A stretch of 64,000 nucleotides of DNA, taken from contig NZ_JANFLU010000016.1 of the NCBI RefSeq assembly GCF_024385525.1, forward strand, positions 1-64,000. Reading direction: 5' to 3'. This stretch comes from Arthrobacter sp. zg-Y238. Its GTDB lineage: Bacteria > Actinomycetota > Actinomycetes > Actinomycetales > Micrococcaceae. How positions within the stretch are numbered: position 1 is the first letter of the stretch; each line of letters starts with the position of its first letter. Shown here in pieces: positions 37,700 through 45,784 of the stretch. The translations under genes were made by a program, and so were the position numbers. The notes below the pieces were generated by a model, which saw nothing but the letters and a program-made list of their open reading frames with translations, did not search any database and had not been told where the DNA came from.

Positions 37700-38682
37700 G
37701 CCGCGGGCAGCTCCTGCACCGGCGGAATGCCCGGATGCCGCCGGCCGGTCAGTGCCGATGCGACCCACACGGATCGCTGTGCGTCGCCGTGCTGCCCGTC
37801 TCGCACGTAGTCGAGCGCGTTGGTCACCTCACGCAGGACGCTCCAGTCCAGGGCCGCGTTCCGGTCCAGGCCGGCAGCGGTACACAGTCCGTCCAGCCGT
37901 GCCAGCAGTGCGTCCTCCGGCGCCGAGGCAGCCAGGTCATGCAGGCGGTTCCACAGCATCGGAGCCACGGCGTACTCGGCCTCGCCGAACACCGCCTGCG
38001 GGTCGATGGCCGCGTAGTCCTCGGGTTGTCCGGGGCGGGCCAGGATGTTGGCATAGTGCAGGTCAGCGTGGACCAGGACGTCCCGGCCGGACCGCCGTCC
38101 CACCGCGCCGCGGGTCTGGCAGACCTCCAGCGCTGCCTCCAGCAGCCAGCGTTCAAACGGACGCCCCAGGGCGTCCCACTCGGCTGGCAGCTCGTCGGAA
38201 AGCTGCTCGGCGTGCTCGGCGAGGGAAGGCACGGCCGCCCAGTGGGGTGAATCGGATTCCGGCAGGCTCAGCCGGCGTACCAGGGAACCCCAGATTCGTA
38301 CGGCAGCGTCCATGTCCACGGACAGCAGCGTGCGGTCGGGGTCCAGGCGTTCCAGGACCAGGCAGGTCCCGGCCGCGTCCCGGTCCAGCAGCCGTACGGC
38401 CCCTTTGCCGTCCCACAGGGCCAGGGCAGCAGTCTCGGTGGCTGCCTCCGGATGGGGAAACGGGAACTTCAGCACGGCGGGGCTGCCATCGGCAGAACGC
38501 ACGGGCAGCACCAGCGCTCCGTGCCCGTGCCAGGGTGCGGCACCGGGTGGATCCGGAGTGAACCGGAAAGCAGCAAGGCTGGTCTCCACCAGTTCGGGCA
38601 GGCCCGCCAGCCAGGTACGGCCGTCCCGGCTGCCAAGGTAGCGTCGGCGCAGGGCCTCAGGTACGACGACGGCGGGTGCCAT
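37696..38682 (-). CDS. Aminoglycoside phosphotransferase-like kinase (APH(6)/hydroxyurea family)
   Basis: The 328-aa protein shows the APH(6)-type kinase signature: Lys in SPAVLKFPFPHPEA, the catalytic VHADLHYANILA and the metal-binding IDPQAVFGEAEYAVAPMLWN. Related proteins phosphorylate streptomycin or hydroxyurea, but genomic copies often act on unknown small molecules, so resistance is not implied. ATG 38682 with GGAGAA just upstream. It overlaps the permease stop by 3 bp tail to tail. Confidence 0.85.
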   Translation of the reverse strand: MAPAVVVPEALRRRYLGSRDGRTWLAGLPELVETSLAAFRFTPDPPGAAPWHGHGALVLPVRSADGSPAVLKFPFPHPEAATETAALALWDGKGAVRLLDRDAAGTCLVLERLDPDRTLLSVDMDAAVRIWGSLVRRLSLPESDSPHWAAVPSLAEHAEQLSDELPAEWDALGRPFERWLLEAALEVCQTRGAVGRRSGRDVLVHADLHYANILARPGQPEDYAAIDPQAVFGEAEYAVAPMLWNRLHDLAASAPEDALLARLDGLCTAAGLDRNAALDWSVLREVTNALDYVRDGQHGDAQRSVWVASALTGRRHPGIPPVQELPAA

Positions 38683-38763
38683 GCAGTTCTCCTAGGCGGT
38701 TGCGGCTACGGTTGCGGCGGGGACGGCGGCCGCCGGAACGGGGGACTGTGCTGCGCCGGGCAA

Positions 38764-39984
38764 TCAGTTCCACGGCAGATCCTCCGGGACGGCGTCCAGA
38801 CCGGGAGCAGCGGGGACCATTTCCGCCGGCAGATACAGTTCCTCTGAGACGGCGGCGAGCCGGCCGATCGCCCAGCCGCGGAGGTCTCCTTCGCTCAACG
38901 CCACGAGGTCAGCGTAGACCGCCGGGAACTGCTGTTCCAGTGCGGGCAGGGCGTCGGCCGGATTCCGCAGGAAACCCGCATCCAGGCGGTAGGCGGCCAC
39001 CGGAGCAACCGCCGGCAGGCACAAATCGGGCAGGTAGGCCACAGCGTCCGTGCCGCGGGACTCATGCGCGGCCATGCGCGTCTGCCACTGCTCACTGCGG
39101 GTGGCTGCGGAGGGGTCCTGAGCCAAAGCGACCTCATAGGCGTAGGCGGCCCCGAATTCCGCGTCAACGGCAGCCTTCAGGGCATCGGCTGCACTGGGGG
39201 CCGCGGAACCGGCTGCCGCGCTGCCGGAGGGAGTTCCCGCCGCCGTGTCCGCGGTCATTTCTCCGGTGCCGGCATCCGGACAGTTGGACAACCCCTTATC
39301 CGTTGCCGGCACGCCGGTCGCTTCACTTTCGGCAGCCGGATCGCCGGGGTGCGGGCTGTCAGTCTCCGGCAGCTCCAGTCCGTAAAGGCCGGCGGTGCGG
39401 GCGGCCCAGACCTGCTGCGCGGCCCCGGTCGCAGCCAGCAGGCGTGCCGTGCCGGCGTCCGCCCGCCATGCGGACTGCAGATTGGCCTGTGCCGACGCCG
39501 CCAGTGCCTGCACATAGGGTTCGAGGTCCTTGGCATCCGGCACTTCGGGGGCTCCGGCGGACCGTACCCCGTCCTTTCCGGCAGTGCCGGAAACATCCAG
39601 CGGTTCCTCGAAGCTGTTCCGGGCCGCAGCCGGTTCCCGCCCGGTGCTGGTCAGCAGGGCAGCCTGATCGCGCAGTCCCTCGGCCTGGGCGAGGAGCTCG
39701 GCTGCTCCGGGGTTCTTTCCTGCAGCGGCCAGCACGTCCGCCTCGGCGGAAAGGCTCCGCGCACTGTTCCGTGCCTCGGTCAGGGCAATCTCCGAAAAGG
39801 AACGGGTGCGCTCAGGCGCGTCCCCGGTACCGGCCACCAGGCCGAAGCCGAGGACCACGGCTCCCAGTGCGAGGAACAACACAAGACGCCGCGCACCGGC
39901 ACCCAAACGGCGGAACCGGCGGGCAGGCTCGGGCTCGGGTCCGGGGTTTTCCAAGGGCGCATCCACAACAGTCGATGATGTCAC
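38764..39984 (-). CDS. Membrane-anchored DUF4439 (ferritin-like) protein
   Basis: The 406-aa protein has one N-terminal helix (about 28-50, LVLFLALGAVVLGFGLVAG), a helical middle part (about 60-240), an Ala/Ser-rich linker, and a C-terminal DUF4439 ferritin-like domain (about 255-400) with AAVDAEFGAAYAYEVALAQD and WQTRMAAHESRGTDAVAY, whose Glu and His are placed like metal ligands of the ferritin fold. Function unknown. GTG start at 39984. It diverges from rimP with 86 bp between; its 3' end is 81 bp from the kinase start. Confidence 0.85.
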   Translation of the reverse strand: MTSSTVVDAPLENPGPEPEPARRFRRLGAGARRLVLFLALGAVVLGFGLVAGTGDAPERTRSFSEIALTEARNSARSLSAEADVLAAAGKNPGAAELLAQAEGLRDQAALLTSTGREPAAARNSFEEPLDVSGTAGKDGVRSAGAPEVPDAKDLEPYVQALAASAQANLQSAWRADAGTARLLAATGAAQQVWAARTAGLYGLELPETDSPHPGDPAAESEATGVPATDKGLSNCPDAGTGEMTADTAAGTPSGSAAAGSAAPSAADALKAAVDAEFGAAYAYEVALAQDPSAATRSEQWQTRMAAHESRGTDAVAYLPDLCLPAVAPVAAYRLDAGFLRNPADALPALEQQFPAVYADLVALSEGDLRGWAIGRLAAVSEELYLPAEMVPAAPGLDAVPEDLPWN

Positions 39985-40070
39985 GAACGCGCTCTCATCT
40001 GCATCGATGCCTCAAGGGCACAGGAATGTCGGTAGTCTAGGACTACAACAACATCTAGTGGGAGGCAGCT

Positions 40071-40697
40071 ATGGCGGTTCGGCCCAACCCCAAAAAAGAC
40101 ACGTCGTCGGATTACCGCAGGAATGCGATGCGTGCAGAAGTAGCCGCGGAGACGCAGCGGCTCAAGAATTACCTGGCCCCCACGGTAGAGATGCAGGATC
40201 TGTTCCTCGAGGACATCGAGATCAAACTGGCCGGTGCCCACCGCACTGTCCACGTCATCGTGGACCTTCCCGAGGACCAGCCCGGAGGCGTCAGCCTTGA
40301 CAGGATTTCGTCCGCAGCTCAAGTAATTTCCGAAGCCATGGACAACGATCCGGGCGATGACGGACGTCCCTACAACCTCGAGGTTTCATCCCCGGGGGTT
40401 TCCCGTCCCCTCACCGAGCCGCGCCACTGGCGCCGCAACGTAGGCCGGATGGTGTCCGTTTCCGTTGAGCGCGGGGACGACGTGATGGGACGGCTCATCT
40501 CCGTCGAAGACGACGGCATTACGTTGATACCGGAACTCCCGGTTAAGAAAGGGATGAAGGCCAAACAGGGGGACCCGGTCCGCCTGGCATTCGCCGACAT
40601 CCGCAAGGGGCGCGTTGAAGTTGAATTCGCCCACCTTGAAGACGACCCGGCAGGCGAGGACGCCCCGGATGATGAAACCACAGCTGAGGAGGCCTAG
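40071..40697 (+). CDS. rimP: Ribosome maturation factor RimP
   Basis: RimP helps assemble the 30S ribosomal subunit. The 208-aa protein has YLAPTVEMQDLFLEDIEIKL, the DRISSAAQVISEAMD helix, the strong motif YNLEVSSPGVSRPLTEPRHW, and an SH3-like C-terminal domain (ISVEDDGITLIPELPVKK) with an acidic tail. ATG with GGGAGG upstream. It stops directly before nusA (TAGATG), the conserved rimP-nusA pair. Confidence 0.95.
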   Translation: MAVRPNPKKDTSSDYRRNAMRAEVAAETQRLKNYLAPTVEMQDLFLEDIEIKLAGAHRTVHVIVDLPEDQPGGVSLDRISSAAQVISEAMDNDPGDDGRPYNLEVSSPGVSRPLTEPRHWRRNVGRMVSVSVERGDDVMGRLISVEDDGITLIPELPVKKGMKAKQGDPVRLAFADIRKGRVEVEFAHLEDDPAGEDAPDDETTAEEA

Positions 40698-41669
40698 ATG
40701 GAAATAGATATGAGTGCGCTGAGGCTGCTGGAACGCGAACGGGAGATCCCCCTGGATCTGCTGGTGCCGACCATTGAGCAGGCTCTGCTGGTTGCCTACC
40801 ACAAGACCAACGGTGCGCAGGAGCAGGCGCGGGCGGAACTGGACCGGAAGACCGGTCACGTAACGATCTGGGCCGCTGAGCTCGACGACGACGGAACCGC
40901 GGTGGGGGAGTTCGACGACACCCCCGCCGGCTTCGGCCGGATCGCCGCCAGCACCGCCCGGCAGATCATCCTGCAGCGGCTGCGCGACGTCGAGGATGAC
41001 AACATCCTGGGCGAGTTCAAGGGCCGTGAAGGGGAACTGGTCTCCGGCCAGATCCAGCAGGGCAACAACCCGCACATGATCCAGGTGAACCTGGGTTCGG
41101 TGGAGGCGCTGCTGCCCCCGCCCGAGCAGGTTCCGGGGGAGAAGTACCTCCACGGTTCCCGCCTGCGCGCTTTCGTTGTGGATGTGCGCCGCGGATTCAA
41201 GGGTCCGTCCATCACGCTCTCCCGCTCCCACCCCGGCCTGGTCCGCAAGCTTTTCGAACTGGAAGTTCCGGAAATTGCCGACGGAAGCGTCGAAATCGTG
41301 GCTCTGGCCCGGGAGGCCGGGCACCGTTCCAAGATTGCCGTCAAGGCCAATGTTCCCGGCATCAATGCCAAGGGTGCCTGCATCGGCGAGATGGGTTCCC
41401 GCGTACGTGCGGTCATGAACGAACTGCATGACGAGAAGATCGACATTGTCGACTTCAGCGAGGATCCGGCGACGTTCATCGCCAACTCCCTCTCGCCGTC
41501 GCGCGTCAACTCCGTGACCATTACGGACGAAGACATGCGCTCTGCACGCGTGGTGGTCCCCGACTACCAGCTGTCCCTGGCGATCGGCAAGGAAGGCCAG
41601 AATGCCCGCCTCGCGGCCAAGCTGACCGGCTGGCGGATCGATATCGTTTCCGACGCGAAGGCCTCCTAG
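40698..41669 (+). CDS. nusA: Transcription factor NusA
   Basis: NusA binds RNA polymerase and affects pausing, termination and antitermination. The 323-aa protein has the N-terminal polymerase-binding domain, an S1 domain (about 108-180, [18 protein letters not shown]), and two KH domains ([56 protein letters not shown]). It lacks the acidic C-terminal repeats of E. coli NusA, as is usual in actinobacteria. Its ATG touches the rimP stop. Confidence 0.96.
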   Translation: MEIDMSALRLLEREREIPLDLLVPTIEQALLVAYHKTNGAQEQARAELDRKTGHVTIWAAELDDDGTAVGEFDDTPAGFGRIAASTARQIILQRLRDVEDDNILGEFKGREGELVSGQIQQGNNPHMIQVNLGSVEALLPPPEQVPGEKYLHGSRLRAFVVDVRRGFKGPSITLSRSHPGLVRKLFELEVPEIADGSVEIVALAREAGHRSKIAVKANVPGINAKGACIGEMGSRVRAVMNELHDEKIDIVDFSEDPATFIANSLSPSRVNSVTITDEDMRSARVVVPDYQLSLAIGKEGQNARLAAKLTGWRIDIVSDAKAS

Positions 41670-41717
41670 GCTCCGGTGCCGGAAGCGGATGCAGCGCCGG
41701 ACAAGAAAGGCGCTAGA

Positions 41718-42113
41718 ATGTATAAGGCCGGGTCACCCTCCGCGTCCCAATCATCGGCAGCCGCTTCCGGCGCTGCCGCGGGAAATCGGGTATCCAGGCA
41801 CGTCCCCTTGCGGACGTGCATAGGGTGCAGGAAAAAGGATGACCAAGCTGTTCTGCTGCGGTTGGTCCGTGTCAGCATGGAAGGCGGCAACGCCGTCCGT
41901 GTCGATGAGGACCACCGAATGCCTGGAAGGGGTGCCTGGTTGCACCCCGACACGGCATGCCTGAGATTGGCAGTGAAACGTTCAGGCTTTCCGCGGGCCT
42001 TTAGGGGCTCCGTGGGAATATCGGACGTTGAACGTTGGTTCAAGGCCCTTGAGGACGTTCCGACCGGGAACGGACTCAAAACCGTCCAACCTGAAAGCGG
42101 GTCAGAAATCTGA
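41718..42113 (+). CDS. ylxR: YlxR-family (DUF448) RNA-binding protein
   Basis: The 131-aa protein has a ~35-residue Ser/Ala-rich N-terminus, then the YlxR motif HVPLRTCIGCRKKDDQAVLL and GRGAWLHPDTACLRLAVKR. YlxR folds as a small RNA-binding protein and always lies between nusA and infB; its precise role is unsettled. ATG 41718 with GAAAGG 8 nt upstream was preferred over a GTG at 41676. Confidence 0.92.
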   Translation: MYKAGSPSASQSSAAASGAAAGNRVSRHVPLRTCIGCRKKDDQAVLLRLVRVSMEGGNAVRVDEDHRMPGRGAWLHPDTACLRLAVKRSGFPRAFRGSVGISDVERWFKALEDVPTGNGLKTVQPESGSEI

Positions 42114-42218
42114 TGGAAACCCGATGAGTACCCAGCGATGAGTACTTTGTTGTGCTCTGTGATGGGCCCCGCTGCAACTGCAGTGGAAGCCCGCAGTAAA
42201 TAGACGGTTCGTACCTGG

Positions 42219-42234
42219 CTCGGTGCGGACCGAG
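42219..42234 (+). promoter_or_regulatory. Hairpin before the infB ribosome site
   Basis: CTCGGT and ACCGAG form a 6-bp stem with loop GCGG, directly before AGGAG of infB. It lies in the 132-nt ylxR-infB spacer, which also repeats GATGAGTAC at 42122 and 42137. A role in infB translation is possible but not shown. Confidence 0.4.
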
Positions 42235-42245
42235 ACAGGAGAAAT

Positions 42246-45167
42246 GTGGCCAAGGTCCGCGTACACGAGCTTGCTAAAGAGCTCGGCATTACCTCGAAGG
42301 ATGCAGTTGCAAAACTGCAGGAACTGGGCGAATTCGTCCGTTCCGCCTCATCAACTATTGAGGCCCCGGTAGTCAAGAAACTTCGAGGCGCCTTCCCGGC
42401 GTCTGAAAACAAGGCTGCTGCTTCCCCGGCAGCCCCCGCCAAGGCTGACGCTTCCCCGTCCAAGCCTTCGGCCCCGTCCCCCAAGCCCGGCTCCGCGAAG
42501 CCTGCCCCGGCAGCTCCCGCAGCGGAGCAGCCCGCCGCTCCGCCGGCACCGGCAGCTCCCGCTGAGGCCGCTCCGGCCCCGGCAGCCCCGGCTGCACCCG
42601 CTGCACCCGCAGCGGAGGCACCCGCCGCAGCACCGGCTCCGGCCGCGGAACCTGCTGCACCCGAAGCCGGCAAGGACGACGCCGCCAAGGCGCCCGCCTC
42701 TTCGGCACCTCGTCCCGGCGCACCGCGTCCGGGCGCTGGCGGACCCCGCCCCGGTAACAACCCGTTTGCACCTTCCCAGGGCATGCCGCGTCCGCGTGGC
42801 CGCGGCGACGGCGAACGGGGTGCCGGCGCACCGCGTCCGGGCAACAACCCCTTCGCTACCTCGCAGGGTATGCCGCGTCCGGGTGGACGCCGCGATGAGG
42901 CCGAACGCTCCGGTACGCCGGGTGCCGCAGGCCCCCGTCCCGCAGCCGGTGCAGGTGGACCCCGTCCCGGCGCACCGCGTCCGGGTGCACCGCGTCCCGG
43001 TGCTCCCCGTCCCGGCGCACCGCGTCCGGGTACTCCCCGTCCGGCAGGAGCAGGCGCCGGCGGCGCACGCCCCACACCGGGAATGATGCCTAACCGCACC
43101 GAGCGTCCGGCAGCTCCGGGACGTCCGGGTGCAGCAGGACCGCGCCGCGGACCGGGCGGAGCCCCGGGTACCGGCGGCGGCGGCGCACCTGTCGGCGGCG
43201 GCTTCGGTAAGGGCGGCCGCGGACGCGGCGGCACTGCCGGTGCTTTCGGCAAGGGCGGCGCAGGACGCGGCAAGCAGCGCAAGTCGAAGCGGGCGAAGCG
43301 GCAGGAACTGGAGCAGATGTCAGCTCCGTCGCTGGGCGGCGTTTCGGTACCCCGCGGCGACGGCAACACTGTTGTCCGGCTGCGCCGCGGCGCGTCCATC
43401 ACGGACTTCGCTGACAAGATCGAGGCAAACCCGGCAGCACTGGTGACCGTACTGTTCCACCTTGGTGAAATGGCAACGGCCACGCAGTCCCTGGACGAAG
43501 AGACGTTCGGCGTCCTGGGCAGCGAGCTGGGCTACAAGATCCAGGTTGTCTCGCCCGAAGACGAAGAGCGCGAGCTGCTGAGCACGTTCGACATCGACTT
43601 CGAGGCAGAACTCGAAGCCGAAGGCGACGAAGAGCTTGAGGCACGTCCTCCGGTAGTCACCATCATGGGTCACGTTGACCACGGTAAGACCCGCCTGCTG
43701 GACGCCATCCGCAACTCGAACGTTGTGGAAGGCGAACACGGCGGCATCACGCAGCACATCGGTGCCTACCAGATTCAGTTTGACCATGAAGGCGCAACGC
43801 GTCCCATCACCTTCATCGATACTCCGGGCCACGAGGCGTTCACCGCCATGCGTGCCCGTGGTGCCAAGGTCACCGACATTGCCGTCCTGGTTGTCGCAGC
43901 CGACGACGGCGTTATGCCGCAGACGGTTGAAGCACTCAACCACGCGCAGGCTGCCGATGTGCCGATCGTGGTCGCAGTGAACAAGATCGATAAGGAAGGC
44001 GCCAACCCGGAGAAGGTCCGCGGCCAGCTGACCGAATACGGACTGGTTCCCGAAGAATACGGTGGCGACACCATGTTCGTGGAGGTCTCTGCCCGCCAGA
44101 ACCTCAACATCGACGCCCTGCTCGAGGCCGTTCTGCTTACCGCAGATGCTGCCCTGGACATGCGCGCCAACCCGAACAAGGACGCCCGCGGTATCGCGAT
44201 CGAAGCCAACCTGGACAAGGGCCGCGGTGCAGTAGCAACTGTCCTGGTCCAGTCCGGAACGCTGAAGGTCGGCGACACCATCGTGGCGGGTACGGCCCAC
44301 GGCCGTGTCCGTGCCATGTTCGACGAGAACGGCGACAACGTCACCGAAGCCGGACCCTCGCGTCCGGTCCAGGTGCTCGGCCTGTCCAACGTTCCCCGCG
44401 CCGGCGACACGTTCTTCGTTACCGACGACGAGCGCACCGCCCGCCAGATCGCTGAAAAGCGTGAGGCTGCGGACCGCAACGCCGCCCTGGCCAAGCGCCG
44501 CAAGCGCATCAGCCTCGAGGACTTCGACCAGGCCGTTGCTGACGGCAAGGTCGACACCCTTAACCTCATCCTCAAGGGTGACGTTTCCGGTGCCGTCGAA
44601 GCCCTGGAAGACTCGCTGCTCAAGATCGACGTCGGCGAAGGCGTGCAGCTGCGCGTCATCCACCGCGGCGTCGGTGCCATCACGCAGAACGACGTCAACC
44701 TGGCGACGGTGGACAACGCCGTCATCATCGGCTTCAACGTCAAGCCGGCCGAGCGCGTTGCCGACCTGGCAGAGCGTGAAGGCGTGGACATGCGCTTCTA
44801 CTCCGTCATCTACGCAGCAATCGATGACATTGAGCTCGCACTCAAGGGCATGCTCAAGCCCGAGTACGAGGAAGTCCAGCTCGGCACCGCCGAGGTCCGC
44901 GAAGTCTTCCGTTCCTCCAAGTTCGGAAACATTGCCGGCTCGATCGTCCGCTCCGGTGTTATCCGGCGCAACGCCAAGGCACGGGTCACCCGCGACGGCA
45001 AGATCATCGGTGAGAACCTCACCGTGGACTCGCTCAAGCGGTTCAAGGACGACGCCACCGAGGTCCGGACGGACTTCGAATGTGGTATCGGCCTGGGCTC
45101 GTTCAACGACCTGCGCGAAGGCGACATCATCGAGACCTTCGAGATGCGCGAGAAGCCGCGCGTCTAA
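42246..45167 (+). CDS. infB: Translation initiation factor IF-2
   Basis: IF-2 is the GTPase that brings fMet-tRNA to the ribosome. The 973-aa protein has an N-terminal helical domain ([20 protein letters not shown]), a long Ala/Pro/Gly/Arg-rich linker (about 55-350) with five tandem PRPGA-type units, then the GTPase: GHVDHGKT at 475, [12 protein letters not shown]. Domains II to IV follow, ending in the fMet-tRNA-binding region. GTG 42246 with AGGAG upstream (an ATG two bases earlier is out of frame). The linker is encoded by 15-bp repeats, and a GC-rich hairpin follows the stop. Confidence 0.97.
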   Translation: MAKVRVHELAKELGITSKDAVAKLQELGEFVRSASSTIEAPVVKKLRGAFPASENKAAASPAAPAKADASPSKPSAPSPKPGSAKPAPAAPAAEQPAAPPAPAAPAEAAPAPAAPAAPAAPAAEAPAAAPAPAAEPAAPEAGKDDAAKAPASSAPRPGAPRPGAGGPRPGNNPFAPSQGMPRPRGRGDGERGAGAPRPGNNPFATSQGMPRPGGRRDEAERSGTPGAAGPRPAAGAGGPRPGAPRPGAPRPGAPRPGAPRPGTPRPAGAGAGGARPTPGMMPNRTERPAAPGRPGAAGPRRGPGGAPGTGGGGAPVGGGFGKGGRGRGGTAGAFGKGGAGRGKQRKSKRAKRQELEQMSAPSLGGVSVPRGDGNTVVRLRRGASITDFADKIEANPAALVTVLFHLGEMATATQSLDEETFGVLGSELGYKIQVVSPEDEERELLSTFDIDFEAELEAEGDEELEARPPVVTIMGHVDHGKTRLLDAIRNSNVVEGEHGGITQHIGAYQIQFDHEGATRPITFIDTPGHEAFTAMRARGAKVTDIAVLVVAADDGVMPQTVEALNHAQAADVPIVVAVNKIDKEGANPEKVRGQLTEYGLVPEEYGGDTMFVEVSARQNLNIDALLEAVLLTADAALDMRANPNKDARGIAIEANLDKGRGAVATVLVQSGTLKVGDTIVAGTAHGRVRAMFDENGDNVTEAGPSRPVQVLGLSNVPRAGDTFFVTDDERTARQIAEKREAADRNAALAKRRKRISLEDFDQAVADGKVDTLNLILKGDVSGAVEALEDSLLKIDVGEGVQLRVIHRGVGAITQNDVNLATVDNAVIIGFNVKPAERVADLAEREGVDMRFYSVIYAAIDDIELALKGMLKPEYEEVQLGTAEVREVFRSSKFGNIAGSIVRSGVIRRNAKARVTRDGKIIGENLTVDSLKRFKDDATEVRTDFECGIGLGSFNDLREGDIIETFEMREKPRV
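42960..43034 (+). repeat. Five 15-bp tandem coding repeats in infB
   Basis: Each unit encodes Pro-Arg-Pro-Gly-Ala (Thr in the last). Third-base differences between units show they are old. The surrounding linker repeats shorter PRPG elements. Confidence 0.8.
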
Positions 45168-45174
45168 TCCGTGG

Positions 45175-45207
45175 CCGCAGGCCGCCGGGTCTCCCGGCGG
45201 CCTGCGG
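45175..45207 (+). terminator. GC-rich hairpin between infB and rbfA
   Basis: A perfect 15-bp stem (45175-45189 with 45193-45207, loop TCT) is followed by GTACTTGTTTT. It may lower read-through from infB into rbfA; partial rather than full termination is likely since rbfA has no clear promoter. Confidence 0.7.
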
Positions 45208-45240
45208 GTACTTGTTTTCCAGTCTTAGTAAGGAGAGGTA

Positions 45241-45714
45241 ATGGCAGATCCAGCACGCGCTGCGAAACTCGCTGACCGTATCAAGGTAGTAGTTGCCCAG
45301 GCGCTCGAGCGGCGGATCAAGGATCCCCGGCTGGGATTCGTGACCATCACCGATGCACGGGTCACCAATGATCTGCAGCACGCCACTTTGTACTACACGG
45401 TCTTCGGCGACGAAGAACAGCAGGCAGACACCAAGGCAGCCCTGGAATCCGCACGCGGAATCCTGCGCGCCGAGGTGGGCAAGAACATCACTGTCCGGCT
45501 GACGCCGACGCTCGAATTCGTTGCCGACGAGATCCCGGTCAACGCCGGCCACCTCGAGGAACTGATCCGGGCCGCCAAGAAGCGCGACGCCGAACTGGCA
45601 GCGCTCAAGGAAGGCGCCAGCTACGCAGGCGACGCCGATCCGTACCGCAAGGACGAAGAGGACTTCGACGAAGACCTCGAATCCGATGCTCCGGTCGACT
45701 CGGACGCGAAGTAG
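45241..45714 (+). CDS. rbfA: 30S ribosome-binding factor RbfA
   Basis: RbfA is a KH-fold factor for late 30S maturation. The 157-aa protein shows AAKLADRIKVVVAQALERRI, KDPRLGFVTITDARVTNDLQ, ATLYYTVFGDEE, and LRAEVGKNITVRLTPTLEF with the ending VADEIPVNAGHLEELIR. An acidic tail (EEDFDEDLESDAPVDSD) follows. ATG with AGGAGAG upstream. A strong terminator ends the rimP-rbfA unit. Confidence 0.95.
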   Translation: MADPARAAKLADRIKVVVAQALERRIKDPRLGFVTITDARVTNDLQHATLYYTVFGDEEQQADTKAALESARGILRAEVGKNITVRLTPTLEFVADEIPVNAGHLEELIRAAKKRDAELAALKEGASYAGDADPYRKDEEDFDEDLESDAPVDSDAK

Positions 45715-45727
45715 GTCCTAGACCCCG

Positions 45728-45766
45728 AAAAGGGAGCGGTTCCGTTTTACGGAGCCGCTCCCTTTT
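45728..45766. terminator. Strong bidirectional terminator
   Basis: An 18-bp stem (45728-45745 with 45749-45766, one T-G pair, loop TTT) starts AAAA and ends TTTT, so it can stop both rbfA transcripts and those of the convergent GH3 gene. Confidence 0.88.
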
Positions 45767-45784
45767 GGTTTAAGCCGGCCGGGT

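Noticed and set aside
37696-38682. Acquired antibiotic resistance gene.
   Set aside because: The kinase has the same base composition as its neighbours, no mobile element is near, and chromosomal members of this family often have other substrates.
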